A DNA stretch of 64,000 nucleotides, taken from Nocardia sp. alder85J. GTDB lineage: Bacteria; Actinomycetota; Actinomycetes; Mycobacteriales; Mycobacteriaceae. Below are positions 50,933 to 60,081 of this stretch, one piece after another (the stretch's first letter is position 1; each line of letters opens with the position of its first letter). The stretch spans positions 1 to 64,000 of the forward strand of contig NZ_JAIUCZ020000014.1 of NCBI RefSeq assembly GCF_020176955.2. Reading direction: 5' to 3'. The position numbers were made by a program, and so were the translations under genes. The notes beneath the pieces were generated by a model. The model ran no database searches. It was not told where the DNA came from and saw only the letters and a list, made by a program, of their open reading frames with translations.

Positions 50933-52579
50933 ATGTCCGTCGACACGAAAATCCCCGATACACCCAGTCCCGTTGCCCGCCTGTCACTTCCGTGGTGGAC
51001 GCGCGGGGACACCAATGCCTTCTTCGGTCTCTCGTTCAACATCCTGGTCAATGTCCTGACCCTCACCACCCTGTCGATCGCGGTCGTCAAGATCCCCAGT
51101 CACGACGTGCTCGGCACCACGCTGCCCGCGCTGGGTGTGGCGCTGGTGCTCGGCAACCTGTACTACATGCTGCTGGCCCGCCGCCTCGCCCGCCGCGAGA
51201 ACCGCGACACGGTCACCGCGCTGCCCTACGGGCCCAGCGTGCCGCACATGTTCATCGTGGTGTTCGTCGTCATGCTGCCGATCTTCCTGAAGACCGGCGA
51301 TCCGATGAAGGCCTGGTCGGCGGGTCTGGCCTGGGCATTCATGATCGGCGTGATCGTCATGATCGGCGCGGTGGTGGGCCCGTTCATCCGCCGGGTCACC
51401 CCGCGCGCGGCGATGCTCGGCACGCTGGCGGGCATCTCGATCACCTTCATCGCCATGCGGCCCGCGGCGCAGATCTGGGATGCCGCCTGGATCGGCCTGC
51501 CGGTGCTGGCGATCCTGCTGATCGGCTTCTTCACCGATGTGAAGCTGCCCGGCAATCTGCCCATCGGCCTGGTGGCGCTGCTGGTCGGCACCGCGATCGG
51601 CTGGATCGGCGGTTACATGTCGGTGCCGGAGGTCACCAAGGCCGCGCACGACGTCGCGGTGGGATTGCCGACGCTGCAACTGCATCTGCTCTGGGACGGC
51701 CTGCGCAACCTGTCACCGCTGCTGGCGACCGCGATTCCGCTGGGCGTCTACAACTTCACCGAGGCGATGAGCAACGTGGAGAGCGCCTCGGCCGCGGGTG
51801 ACAGCTACAACCTGCGCAGCGTGCTGCTGGCCGACGGTTGCGGCGCGATCATCGGCTCCGCCTTCGGTTCGCCGTTCCCGCCGGCGGTCTACATCGGCCA
51901 CCCCGGCTGGAAGGACGCGGGCGGGCGCACCGGCTACTCGCTGGCCAGCGGCGTCGTGATCGGCGCGATGTGCCTGCTGGGCCTGTTCGGCCTGCTCGCC
52001 ACCGTACTGCCGACCCCGGCGATCGTGCCGATCCTGCTCTACATCGGCCTGCTGATCGGCGCCCAGGCGTTCCAGACCGTGCCGAAGATCCACGCGGTCG
52101 CGGTGGTGGCGGCGCTGCTGCCCAATATCGCGGAATGGGCGACCGGGCAGATGGACAACGTGCTGTCCGCCGCGGGCACCACCGCGGACAAGGTCGGCAT
52201 GGACGCGCTCGGCCAGGCCGGTGTGGTCTACAGCGGCCTGAAGACCCTCGGCAACGGCGGCGTGCTGGCGGGCCTGGTGCTCGGCGCGGTGGTGACCTTC
52301 GTGCTCGACAAGAAGTTCATCTCGGCGGCGATCGCCTCCGGCATCGGCGCGATCCTGGCCTTCGTCGGCCTCATCCACGCGACCGAGGTCGCCTGGGCGG
52401 CCGCCCCGAAGGTCTCGCTGGGCTATCTGTTCTTCGGGCTGATCTGCCTGGCCTACGCCTTCCTGCCCTCGGTCCGCACACCGGCGGCACCGGCGCCGGC
52501 GCCCATCGAGGAAACCCCCACCCCCGACGAGCCCACGGCCGCCGAGGAAACCCCGGAGCCCGCGGCCTCCACGGCCTAG
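50933..52579 (+). CDS. NCS2-type nucleobase permease homologue
   Basis: 548 residues with about 12-14 hydrophobic segments. Features of the nucleobase/xanthine-uracil permease superfamily are NAFFGLSFNILVNVLTLTTL, TALPYGPSVPHMF, and NFTEAMSNVESASAAGD. The last 50 residues are a Pro/Glu/Ala-rich cytoplasmic tail. Position after the biuret and allophanate hydrolases suggests uptake of biuret, urea-like compounds or a heterocycle that gives rise to them. ATG 50933 after AGGAA is used; ATG 50918 would overlap the upstream stop. Confidence 0.9.
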   Translation: MSVDTKIPDTPSPVARLSLPWWTRGDTNAFFGLSFNILVNVLTLTTLSIAVVKIPSHDVLGTTLPALGVALVLGNLYYMLLARRLARRENRDTVTALPYGPSVPHMFIVVFVVMLPIFLKTGDPMKAWSAGLAWAFMIGVIVMIGAVVGPFIRRVTPRAAMLGTLAGISITFIAMRPAAQIWDAAWIGLPVLAILLIGFFTDVKLPGNLPIGLVALLVGTAIGWIGGYMSVPEVTKAAHDVAVGLPTLQLHLLWDGLRNLSPLLATAIPLGVYNFTEAMSNVESASAAGDSYNLRSVLLADGCGAIIGSAFGSPFPPAVYIGHPGWKDAGGRTGYSLASGVVIGAMCLLGLFGLLATVLPTPAIVPILLYIGLLIGAQAFQTVPKIHAVAVVAALLPNIAEWATGQMDNVLSAAGTTADKVGMDALGQAGVVYSGLKTLGNGGVLAGLVLGAVVTFVLDKKFISAAIASGIGAILAFVGLIHATEVAWAAAPKVSLGYLFFGLICLAYAFLPSVRTPAAPAPAPIEETPTPDEPTAAEETPEPAASTA

Positions 52580-52602
52580 CCGACACACGCGGTGGCGAAC
52601 CA

Positions 52603-52634
52603 GGGGCGCGGCCCGCTACGGCGGACCGCGCCCC
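52603..52634 (+). terminator. hairpin after the permease gene
   Basis: GGGGCGCGG and CCGCGCCCC form a perfect 9-bp stem with a 14-base loop, 23 bases past the permease stop. No U tract. Probable terminator of the nitrogen cluster. Confidence 0.65.
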
Positions 52635-52650
52635 ACTCGTGTGCGCCGGC

Positions 52651-52681
52651 GGATCGGCACGCCCACCGCCGGATCGGCACG
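52651..52681. repeat. short direct repeat
   Basis: GGATCGGCACG occurs at 52651-52661 and again at 52671-52681, 20 bp apart, upstream of the dehalogenase-like gene. Two near-helical turns apart, it could be a regulator-binding pair or chance. Confidence 0.35.
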
Positions 52682-52712
52682 GCCGGGGCACTCGCGATTA
52701 CCGTGTGAGGGT

Positions 52713-53567
52713 ATGAACAGGGTAGAAGAGACCGTGTCCGTCAACGGAATTCGGATTCACCACACCCGATCCGGCGACGGCCCCGCACTGGTGCTGCTGC
52801 ACGGCTGGCCACAGACCTCGTACTGCTGGCGGCACCTGATCGAGCCGCTGTCGCGCACCCACACCGTGATCACCCCCGACCTGCGCGGCTACGGCCGCAG
52901 CGACAAGGCCCGCGAGGGCTACGACAAGCGCACCATGGCCGCCGACATGTCCGCGCTGCTGGGCGCTCTCGGCCTCGACACCGCCGCCGTGGTCGGGCAC
53001 GATCGCGGCGCGCGCGTCGCGCACCGCTGGGCACTGGACCGTCCGGCGGAGGTGACCCGGCTGGCGGTGCTGGACATCGCCCCCACCCGCGCGGTCTGGC
53101 AGCGGATGGACACGCTGGTGGCGCGCGGCTATTGGCACTGGTTGTTCCATCTGCAACCGGATCTGCCGGAATTGCTGGCGGGCAAGGACATTGCCGCCTA
53201 TCTCGGATTCTTCTTCGAGCGCTGGACCTTTCAGCGGGCCGGGCTGCCACCGGAGGCGATCGCCGAATACGTGCGCGCCTTCTCCGCCCCGGGCGCGCTG
53301 CGCGCCGGATTCGACGACTACCGCGCCTCGTTCCCGGCCGATGCCGAACTCGACGACGCCGATGCCGCGGCGGGCCGCCGCCTCACCGTGCCGGTGCTGG
53401 CCCTGTGGGGCGCCGAGGGCCTGCTGGGATCGCTTCCGACCCTGGACATCTGGCGCGAGTACGCCGACGATGTCCGCGGTCGCGCCCTGCCGGACTGCGG
53501 TCACTTCCTCGCCGAGGAGCAACCGGAGGTCCTGACCCGCGAACTACTCGACTTCCTGGAGAGCTGA
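52713..53567 (+). CDS. alpha/beta hydrolase, haloacetate-dehalogenase-like
   Basis: 284 residues. The fluoroacetate-dehalogenase pattern is visible: HGWPQT (30-35), nucleophile Asp97 with Arg98 and Arg101 (GHDRGARVAHR), Asp121, the halide-site pair His142-Trp143 (YWHWLFHLQPD) and catalytic His264 (DCGHFLAEE). Arg after the nucleophile separates these from epoxide hydrolases (Trp). Predicted reaction: hydrolytic removal of halide from haloacetate. Specificity, especially for fluoride, cannot be judged. It is monocistronic and converges with the mycothiol-type gene. Confidence 0.88.
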   Translation: MNRVEETVSVNGIRIHHTRSGDGPALVLLHGWPQTSYCWRHLIEPLSRTHTVITPDLRGYGRSDKAREGYDKRTMAADMSALLGALGLDTAAVVGHDRGARVAHRWALDRPAEVTRLAVLDIAPTRAVWQRMDTLVARGYWHWLFHLQPDLPELLAGKDIAAYLGFFFERWTFQRAGLPPEAIAEYVRAFSAPGALRAGFDDYRASFPADAELDDADAAAGRRLTVPVLALWGAEGLLGSLPTLDIWREYADDVRGRALPDCGHFLAEEQPEVLTRELLDFLES

Positions 53568-53581
53568 TCCCGCCCAACGCC

Positions 53582-54127
53582 TCAGGACTCCATGCGGCGG
53601 CCCAGTAGCGCCAGCAGCCGGTGCTGCGGGCCCGCGGTATCGGACACCGGCAGCGGAGGCGCGAACCTGCCGCTGGCCGTCATGGCCGGCTGGGCCCGCT
53701 CGATCGCGGGCAGCAGCGCGGCCACCAGGTCGGTGTCCAGTGCCTCGTCGGCGCCGACGGCGTGGGCCAGATCCCAGGTGTGGGTGGCGAGATCGGCGGT
53801 GAGGACGAGGAGCAGATCCGTGACCGTGCCCTCGCCGCCGAACGGCAACGGCACGGTCCGATCCAGCGCGCCGGGCACCACGAAGCCGGAACGCACCGCC
53901 GCGACCACGACCGGCCAGGTCCGATGCGGTTCGTCGTCGACCGCCTCGAACGGGCGGCCGTGCAGCAACCCCGCCATCCGGCGATGATTGCCCACCACGT
54001 GATCCACCAGCGCTCGCACATCCCATTCGGTGCACGGCGTGCGCAGATCCCACTCGCCCGCGCCGACCCGGTCGATCCGGGCGCCGAAATGGTCGGCCGC
54101 CCGCCGATGCATCTCGATCACGTCCAT
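53582..54127 (-). CDS. DinB-like / mycothiol-dependent isomerase-type protein
   Basis: 181 residues in the DinB-like four-helix fold of the TIGR03086/maleylpyruvate-isomerase group, which use mycothiol. The N-terminal pattern RTPCTEWDVRALVDHVVGNH carries the first metal His (43). Another is in ATHTWDLAHAVG. Substrate unknown. ATG at 54127 follows CGGCATGG and matches the family start; longer openings are non-coding-like. Confidence 0.88.
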   Translation of the reverse strand: MDVIEMHRRAADHFGARIDRVGAGEWDLRTPCTEWDVRALVDHVVGNHRRMAGLLHGRPFEAVDDEPHRTWPVVVAAVRSGFVVPGALDRTVPLPFGGEGTVTDLLLVLTADLATHTWDLAHAVGADEALDTDLVAALLPAIERAQPAMTASGRFAPPLPVSDTAGPQHRLLALLGRRMES

Positions 54128-54217
54128 GCCGATCAACCTGACACGGCCGGTGTGCGCCCGCCAACCCCAGCGGACGTTACCGGCCGGTCGGCCGATCGGC
54201 ACGGACACGTGCCGTGA

Positions 54218-54820
54218 CTACGGCACCACCTCGATGATGTCGCCGGGATTCAGATAGTCGAAGAATGCCTGCGCGCCATCGGGTGTCATACGGATACAGC
54301 CGTGCGACTGTTCCTCGATCGGGCCGATGTGGGTGGCGATGTCCCCGTTGAAGAAGATCGCGTACCGCATCTCGGCATTGTGCATGGTGCTCCAGTGATA
54401 TTCCTTCTTGAACGCCACCGGGAACACCCCCGGCGGCGTTTCGTAGCCCGGCCGCCCGTGGGAGATCGGCGTGGGCCCGAAGGTCACCCGGCCGTTGTCC
54501 ATCAGCCAGGCCTCGTTGGTGGACAATCGCATACAGCCCCGGGCCGCCTCGGAGCAAGGGGCGGTGACCGGCGCCGGCGGCCCGGCGAACCAGGGCGGCG
54601 GCGGTGGCGGCGGCACCGGAGCGCCGGGCTGGTCCGGGTCCATCGGTGGCCCCGGCTCCGTCGCCGGACCAGGGATCAACGCCGGCACACCCGGGATGTC
54701 CGGGCCGCCGGGCCACAACGGATCGGCGCGGGCGACGGTGGCGCCGAGGAGCTCGGCCGCCATCGCCCCGGCGAAGACCGCCAGCCACGTGAGACGGGCC
54801 AGCGAACGCATGCTACTCAT
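54218..54820 (-). CDS. L,D-transpeptidase (YkuD domain), secreted
   Basis: 200 residues. A signal peptide (LTWLAVFAGAMAAELLGATV, ending ARA) is followed by a Pro-rich linker (about 35-80) and a YkuD domain. The active site ATHIGPIEEQSHGCIRM has the His and Cys175 nucleophile in HGCIR. It would act on peptidoglycan stem peptides, forming 3-3 cross-links or anchoring proteins. At about 120 residues the catalytic part is minimal and lacks the Ig-like domains of mycobacterial LdtMt2. AGAGAGG supports ATG 54820. Confidence 0.92.
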   Translation of the reverse strand: MSSMRSLARLTWLAVFAGAMAAELLGATVARADPLWPGGPDIPGVPALIPGPATEPGPPMDPDQPGAPVPPPPPPPWFAGPPAPVTAPCSEAARGCMRLSTNEAWLMDNGRVTFGPTPISHGRPGYETPPGVFPVAFKKEYHWSTMHNAEMRYAIFFNGDIATHIGPIEEQSHGCIRMTPDGAQAFFDYLNPGDIIEVVP

Positions 54821-55011
54821 GGAATCCGACCTCTCTGTCCATGCCCGGACAGCCCGGCCGGTGCCCGGCCGAGTGTCGAGGACAAAACGCTGTGAGGGAC
54901 TTCCGCAGCTGCTGCTGGTCAGATTCTCGAGTGGCGGCCGGGACACGTGGGACGAAACCGACAATTCAGGTGTCGATTCGTGATACGGACCCGGCCCGCG
55001 CCCACTGTCCG

Positions 55012-55449
55012 CTACTTGACCGTGACCGTCAGCGAGTAGTGCGGCCCGGTCGCCCCCGGCTCCCACGGCCGCGCCGACACCAGCGTCAACGTGGTGGTGC
55101 CGGGCGCCTCGGCCGCGAACGTCCACACCGTCTGATCCGGCCCGCCGGGGACGAAACCACCGGCCGGGTTGGCGCGCGACTGCGGATCACCGTCGAGGCG
55201 CAGCACGTTCTGGTCGAGATCGCCCAGCTGCCAACGGTATCCGGTCGACGGGTTGTCCGGGAGCGCGATCGCCAGCTCCTGGCCGACGGTCAGGTTCACC
55301 GCGTGCCCGTCGTCGTCGGAGCCCAGCACCACCGGCTCCGAGATCGGGGCGGCATGGATCACCGGCGCCGCGCCGGCGACCGCCACCGCGCCGCCGCCCC
55401 CGGCGGCCACCGCCAGACCGAACACAACCATCAGCAAAGGTGTACGCAC
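55012..55449 (-). CDS. chagasin-like (I42) protease inhibitor, secreted
   Basis: 145 residues: signal peptide (LLMVVFGLAVAAGGGGAVAV) then one immunoglobulin-like I42 domain. The three inhibitory loops are visible: NPSTGYRW, GGFVPGGPDQ (in place of GxGG) and SARPWEPG. These inhibit papain-like cysteine proteases by blocking the active-site cleft. Two GTG codons at 55452 and 55449 follow GGAAGG. It is followed after 190 bases by the L,D-transpeptidase on the same strand, probably separate units. Confidence 0.88.
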   Translation of the reverse strand: MRTPLLMVVFGLAVAAGGGGAVAVAGAAPVIHAAPISEPVVLGSDDDGHAVNLTVGQELAIALPDNPSTGYRWQLGDLDQNVLRLDGDPQSRANPAGGFVPGGPDQTVWTFAAEAPGTTTLTLVSARPWEPGATGPHYSLTVTVK

Positions 55450-55552
55450 CACAGTCCTTCCAATTGCTCGAGACAGCGTGCACACCTTACAGTCGCACCC
55501 CGCCCCGGCGTCCACCCGATGCGCGAAAACCCTTCGGCGGCACCGGCGATCG

Positions 55553-56362
55553 TCACCGTTTGCGAGCCAGACCGCCGAACGCGCCGGAATCGCGCGGGTG
55601 CGCGCCCACCTCCTCGGCATGATCCGGCCGCCACAGCGGCAGATGGACCAGCCCGGGTTCCAGCAGCGTCCAGTTGTGGAAGTAGCCGCCGATCTCCTCC
55701 TTGGACCGCGGCACGATCTCGGTGGCGGTGCGCCCGGACAACCGCTGCGCCGCGAGCACCTCCTCGGGCTGGCCGTCGGCGGTGGCGTGGCTGATGGCCA
55801 GATAGCTGCCCGGCACCACCGCCTCCTGCAACCGGGCCACCGCGCCCGCCGGATCGGCGGCGTCGGGCAGGAAGTGCAGCACACCCATCAGCAGCACCGC
55901 GATCGGCCGCTCGAAGTCCAGCAGACCGGTGACCAGTGGATCGTGCAGCAGCGCATCGGGATCGGCGATATCGGCGTGCACCACCGCCACGCGCGGGTTG
56001 CCGTCCAGCAGGGCCCGGCTGTGCTCGACCGCCACCGGATCGACGTCGACATAGACGACGTTCACCTCCGGATTGCGCTCCTGCGCGACCTCGTGCACAT
56101 TACCGACGGTCGGAATTCCGGAGCCGAGATCCAGGAACTGGATGACGTTGGCGTCCTCGACCAGATACCGCACGATCCGGCGTAGCAACTCCCGGTTGGC
56201 GCGCATGGTGTGGGCGACATTCGGTGTGAGCGCCTCGATCTGGCGGGCGAGCTCACGATCTATGTCGAAGTTGTGTGTACCTCCGACGAAATAATCGTAG
56301 ACTCGGGAAGCGCTGGGACGGTCCAGGTCGATGCCTTCCGGTGCCCAACTGGGTCTGGTCAT
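55553..56362 (-). CDS. SAM-dependent methyltransferase, DUF574 (SCO-type) family
   Basis: 269 residues of the actinobacteria-specific DUF574 family. It starts MTRPSWAPEGIDLDRPSASR, then YDYFVGGTHNF, SAM motif FLDLGSGIPT, and a late GYFHNWTLLEPGLVHLPLWR. A Rossmann methyltransferase fold is expected; substrates of this large paralogous family are mostly unknown. It is divergent from the GGDEF-EAL gene across 114 bases. Confidence 0.93.
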   Translation of the reverse strand: MTRPSWAPEGIDLDRPSASRVYDYFVGGTHNFDIDRELARQIEALTPNVAHTMRANRELLRRIVRYLVEDANVIQFLDLGSGIPTVGNVHEVAQERNPEVNVVYVDVDPVAVEHSRALLDGNPRVAVVHADIADPDALLHDPLVTGLLDFERPIAVLLMGVLHFLPDAADPAGAVARLQEAVVPGSYLAISHATADGQPEEVLAAQRLSGRTATEIVPRSKEEIGGYFHNWTLLEPGLVHLPLWRPDHAEEVGAHPRDSGAFGGLARKR

Positions 56363-56476
56363 TCCAACCTCTCTGACAACCTGCCCGGCCGGAAGCCGAA
56401 GCAGGGCAATCGTATTCGAGGAACACTTACCATCCTGCGGTTAGCACACGCGTAACGATCCGGCTACGATCGGCAG

Positions 56477-58234
56477 ATGGCGTGGGACGGCGGTTCGGTC
56501 GGCACGGAGGCCGGCGACACGGCCGAGCTCGCTCGGGGCTGGGCAGCGGCGCTGGCCAGCGGTGCCCGGGAACAGTCCGTCGCGCCGGGTGCGGCCGCGG
56601 TGATCCAGCTGCTCACGCGCTTGGCGGACGGCCTGGATACCGCCGCGCGCCAAGGCGATACGCAGGCCGCGGTGGCGCTCGGCGCCGAGCTGGCCCGCGC
56701 CCGGTTCATCGACGACGAGGTGCTCGGCCGGAGCGTCGCGACCCTGTCCGCTCACTTCGCCGCCCACGGCGTGGACGCCGCCGCCGTGCTGGGCGCCTTC
56801 GGTACCGGCTATCTGCGAGCGTTCCGGGCCTGGCTGCTCGCCGAGCAGGAGGGGATGCGGGCCGCCGAGATCGCGGCCCGCCGCGCCGCCGAGCAACGGC
56901 TGCGTGACAGTGAGGCGCGGTTGCGCTTCCACGCCCATCACGATCCGCTGACCGGACTGGCCAACCGGTCCCGCTTCTTCGACGGACTCACCGTCGCCTT
57001 CGCCGATTCCGGTGCGCTGGTGGGCCTGTGCCACATCGATCTCGACGGGCTCGAATCGGTCAACGAGACCCTCGGCCACGTGCTCGGCGACGAACTGCTC
57101 ATCCAGGTGGCGGCCCGGGTCGCCGCGCTGGCCGGTGGCGAGCGGCTGGCCGCGCGCACCGGGGGCGACGAGTTCGCGATCCTGGTGCCGGACGCGTCCG
57201 GCAACGCGGAACTGGCCGGCCTCGCCGATGCCGTGCTGCGGGCGCTGGCCGACCCATTCGAGGTGCACGGGCAACGGCTGACCATGACCGCGGGCATCGG
57301 CGTGGCCGCCGAACGCGCCGAGCTCACCCATCCCGACGAGTTGTTGCAGGCCGCGGACACCGCGCTGTACTGGGCCAAGGCCGACGGCCGCGGCCGCTGG
57401 GCGATGTTCGACCCGGAGCGGCAGCAGCGCGAGCAGACCCGGCTCGATCTGGTGTCGGAACTGCCGGGCGCGGTGGCCCGCGGCGAGTTCTTCCTCGAAT
57501 ACCAGCCGATCGTCACCCTCGCCGACCACCGGCCCGGCGCGGTGGAGGCGCTGGTGCGCTGGCGGCATCCGGAGGAGGGTGTGCTGGCGCCGGGCCGCTT
57601 CATCGACCTGGCCGAGGATTCCGGGCACATCGGCGCACTGGGCTCGGAGGTGCTGACGATGGCCTGCCGGCAGGCCCGGCAATGGCACGACCGGCTCGGG
57701 GCGGCCGCGCCGGTGGTGAGCGTGAACGTGTCCGCCGCCGAGGTCGACGACGGCGACTGGCTGCCGCGGGTGCAGGACACCATCGCCGACACCGGCATCC
57801 CGACCTGGCAACTGCAACTGGAGCTGACCGAGCGGACGTTCATGCACACCACCGGCCGGCCGTTGCAGGCCCTGCGCATCCTCGCCGACAGCGGTGTCCG
57901 GATCGCGATCGACGATTTCGGCACCGGATATTCGAATCTGGCCTATCTCGGCCGGTTGCCGCTGCACGTGGTGAAGCTGGCGGGGCCGTTCATCCAGCGC
58001 ATCCGCACCCCGGGCAGCGCCGGACGCAACGATCTGCTCGTGCTGGAATCCATCATCGGCCTCAGCCATGCGCTGGGCCTCACGGTCACCGCCGAATGCG
58101 TGGAGACCCGGTACCAGGCCGATCGGCTGCTCGAACTCGGCTGCGACAGCGCGCAGGGCTGGCTGTTCCACCGCCCGCTGGCGGTGGAACGGGCCACCGA
58201 ACAGCTGACCGCCGCGGCGTCGGTGGCAGACTGA
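56477..58234 (+). CDS. GGDEF-EAL domain protein (cyclic di-GMP turnover)
   Basis: 585 residues. An N-terminal helical sensor-like region (1-145) leads through a short helix (RAAEQRLRDSEARLRFHAH) to a GGDEF domain with intact signature GGDEF (about 230-234). An EAL domain follows, with EALVRWRHP at 357, ELTERTF and IDDFGTGYSNL. Both active sites look competent, so it may make or degrade cyclic di-GMP, or both under N-terminal control. No transmembrane segment. It is encoded alone, 61 bases before the MDR reductase. Confidence 0.94.
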   Translation: MAWDGGSVGTEAGDTAELARGWAAALASGAREQSVAPGAAAVIQLLTRLADGLDTAARQGDTQAAVALGAELARARFIDDEVLGRSVATLSAHFAAHGVDAAAVLGAFGTGYLRAFRAWLLAEQEGMRAAEIAARRAAEQRLRDSEARLRFHAHHDPLTGLANRSRFFDGLTVAFADSGALVGLCHIDLDGLESVNETLGHVLGDELLIQVAARVAALAGGERLAARTGGDEFAILVPDASGNAELAGLADAVLRALADPFEVHGQRLTMTAGIGVAAERAELTHPDELLQAADTALYWAKADGRGRWAMFDPERQQREQTRLDLVSELPGAVARGEFFLEYQPIVTLADHRPGAVEALVRWRHPEEGVLAPGRFIDLAEDSGHIGALGSEVLTMACRQARQWHDRLGAAAPVVSVNVSAAEVDDGDWLPRVQDTIADTGIPTWQLQLELTERTFMHTTGRPLQALRILADSGVRIAIDDFGTGYSNLAYLGRLPLHVVKLAGPFIQRIRTPGSAGRNDLLVLESIIGLSHALGLTVTAECVETRYQADRLLELGCDSAQGWLFHRPLAVERATEQLTAAASVAD

Positions 58235-58295
58235 GTCGGTGCACGCCACAGCAGGCCGGTAGTTCGTGTCGACGACCGAAAGGCTGGTAGCACCG

Positions 58296-59327
58296 ATGCA
58301 GAGCACCCGGATCGTCCTGGCCGCCCGTCCCGACGGCATGCCACAGCCGAGCGACTTCCGTACCGAGACCGTCACCCTGGATCCGCCCCGGCCCGGCTGG
58401 ACGCTGCTGGAGACCCGCTACCTCTCGCTGGACCCGTACATGCGCGGGCGGATGAGCGATGCTCCCTCGTACGCCCCGCCGGTGCAGATCGGCCGGACCA
58501 TGGTCGGCGCGACGGTGTCCCGGGTGGTGGCGAGCGTGCCCGGCGACGACGGGACCGAGGCCCTGAAACCCGGCGACATCGTACTGGGTTACGGTGGCTG
58601 GCAGACACATTCGGTGGAACGCACCGATCTGCTGCGGCTGCTGGATCCGGCCGCGGCGCCGGTGACCACCGCCCTCGGGGTGCTCGGCATGCCCGGCTTC
58701 ACCGCCTACGCCGGGCTGTCGGTCATCGGGCGGCCGCAGCCGGGTGAGACCGTGGTGGTCGCGGCGGCCACCGGTCCGGTGGGTTCCGCGGTCGGGCAGA
58801 TCGCGCGGATCAAGGGTGCCCGCGCGGTGGGCATCGCGGGCGGCCCGGCCAAGGTGGCGCTGCTGCGCGACTATTTCGGTTTCGACGCCGCCGTCGATCA
58901 TCGGGCCCCGGATTTCGCCGAGCAACTGGCCGCCGCCACCGGTGACGGCATCGACGTGTACTTCGAGAACGTCGGCGGCGCGGTCTTCGACGCCGTGCTG
59001 CCGCGGCTGAACTCGTTCGCACGAATCCCGTTGTGCGGCTTGATCGCCGACTACAACGCCACCGGCCTGCCCGCCGGGCCGGATCGGCTGGGCCTGCTGA
59101 TGTCCACGGTGCTGCGTAAGAGTCTGACCGTCCGGGGCTTCATCCAGTCCGAATTCGCCGCCGACCAGTATCCGGCCTTCCTCGACGACACCACCCGCTG
59201 GCTGCGCGACTCCCGGCTGGAGTATCTGGAGGACATCGTCGAGGGGCTGGACCAGGCGATCGAGGCATTCCGGGGACTGCTGGTCGGGAAGAATCTCGGC
59301 AAGCTGATCGTGCAGGTGGCGGACTAG
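58296..59327 (+). CDS. zinc-free MDR reductase (NADPH-dependent, LTB4DH/CurA-like), second copy
   Basis: 343 residues, paralogous to the gene at 39124-40125: YLSLDPYMRGRM, GMPGFTAYAGLSVIG, NADP motif AATGPVGSAVGQIA, and GIDVYFENVGG are shared in order. Likely reduces alkenals or alkenones with NADPH. ATG 58296 is used; a GTG at 58266 would add ten residues. It ends 13 bases before the convergent thioesterase gene. Confidence 0.92.
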   Translation: MQSTRIVLAARPDGMPQPSDFRTETVTLDPPRPGWTLLETRYLSLDPYMRGRMSDAPSYAPPVQIGRTMVGATVSRVVASVPGDDGTEALKPGDIVLGYGGWQTHSVERTDLLRLLDPAAAPVTTALGVLGMPGFTAYAGLSVIGRPQPGETVVVAAATGPVGSAVGQIARIKGARAVGIAGGPAKVALLRDYFGFDAAVDHRAPDFAEQLAAATGDGIDVYFENVGGAVFDAVLPRLNSFARIPLCGLIADYNATGLPAGPDRLGLLMSTVLRKSLTVRGFIQSEFAADQYPAFLDDTTRWLRDSRLEYLEDIVEGLDQAIEAFRGLLVGKNLGKLIVQVAD

Positions 59328-59340
59328 CCTCCCGGCCGGG

Positions 59341-60081
59341 TCAGGTCTCGCCCAGCACCTCGTCCACCAGCGTCGCCACCGTCGCCGCGTGCTCGGTCAG
59401 ATAGAAGTGCCCGCCCGGGAGCACCCGGATCCGGAATCCGGCGGCGGTGTGCCCGGCCCACTCCCGCACCTCGCCGACCGGTACCCGAGGGTCGCGGTCC
59501 CCGGTGACCGCGACGATCGGGCAACTCACCCGGACACCGGGTTCGCAGCGGTAGGTCTCCACCGCCGTGTAGTCGCTGCGCACCACCGACAGGTACATCC
59601 GGGCCATCTCCTGGTCGTCGAAGATCCGCCCGTCGGTGCCGCCCAGCAACCGCATCTCCGAGATCAGGCCGGCATCCGGGCGCCGGTGCACCGCCTCGGC
59701 CCGGTACCGCGCGGGCGCGCGCCGCGCCGACACGAAAAGTGCTGCGACCGAGAGCCCTTCCTGCTCCAATCGGCGGACGACCTCGAAGGCCTGAACCGCT
59801 CCCATGCTGTGGCCGAACAACGCCGTCGGCCGGTCCAGTGCCTTGCGGATGCTCGGCAGCACACCGTCGGCGAGTTCGGCGATCGACTCCAGCCGCGGTT
59901 CGGCGTACCGCTCCTGCCGGCCAGGATTCTGCACCCCGACGACCTCCACCCGCGACGCCAGCGACCGGGACAGCGGGAGGTAGGCCGTCGCCGAGCCACC
60001 GGCGTGCGGGAAACAGACCAGCCGGGCGGGCGCCGAGCCGTCGCCCGGCGGCAACCGCCGCAGCCACGGCCCGGTGATCAC
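59341..60081 (-). CDS. type II thioesterase (alpha/beta hydrolase)
   Basis: 246 residues resembling editing thioesterases of NRPS/PKS systems (GrsT, TesA): LVCFPHAGGSATAYLPLS, nucleophile Ser92 in GHSMGAVQAFE, a late VTGDRDPRVP and His in GGHFYLTE. They remove misprimed acyl groups from carrier proteins. The GTG start overlaps the LuxR regulator stop (GTGA), so it is translated with that regulator. No synthase is in the window; it should lie beyond 64 kb or elsewhere. Confidence 0.92.
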   Translation of the reverse strand: MITGPWLRRLPPGDGSAPARLVCFPHAGGSATAYLPLSRSLASRVEVVGVQNPGRQERYAEPRLESIAELADGVLPSIRKALDRPTALFGHSMGAVQAFEVVRRLEQEGLSVAALFVSARRAPARYRAEAVHRRPDAGLISEMRLLGGTDGRIFDDQEMARMYLSVVRSDYTAVETYRCEPGVRVSCPIVAVTGDRDPRVPVGEVREWAGHTAAGFRIRVLPGGHFYLTEHAATVATLVDEVLGET

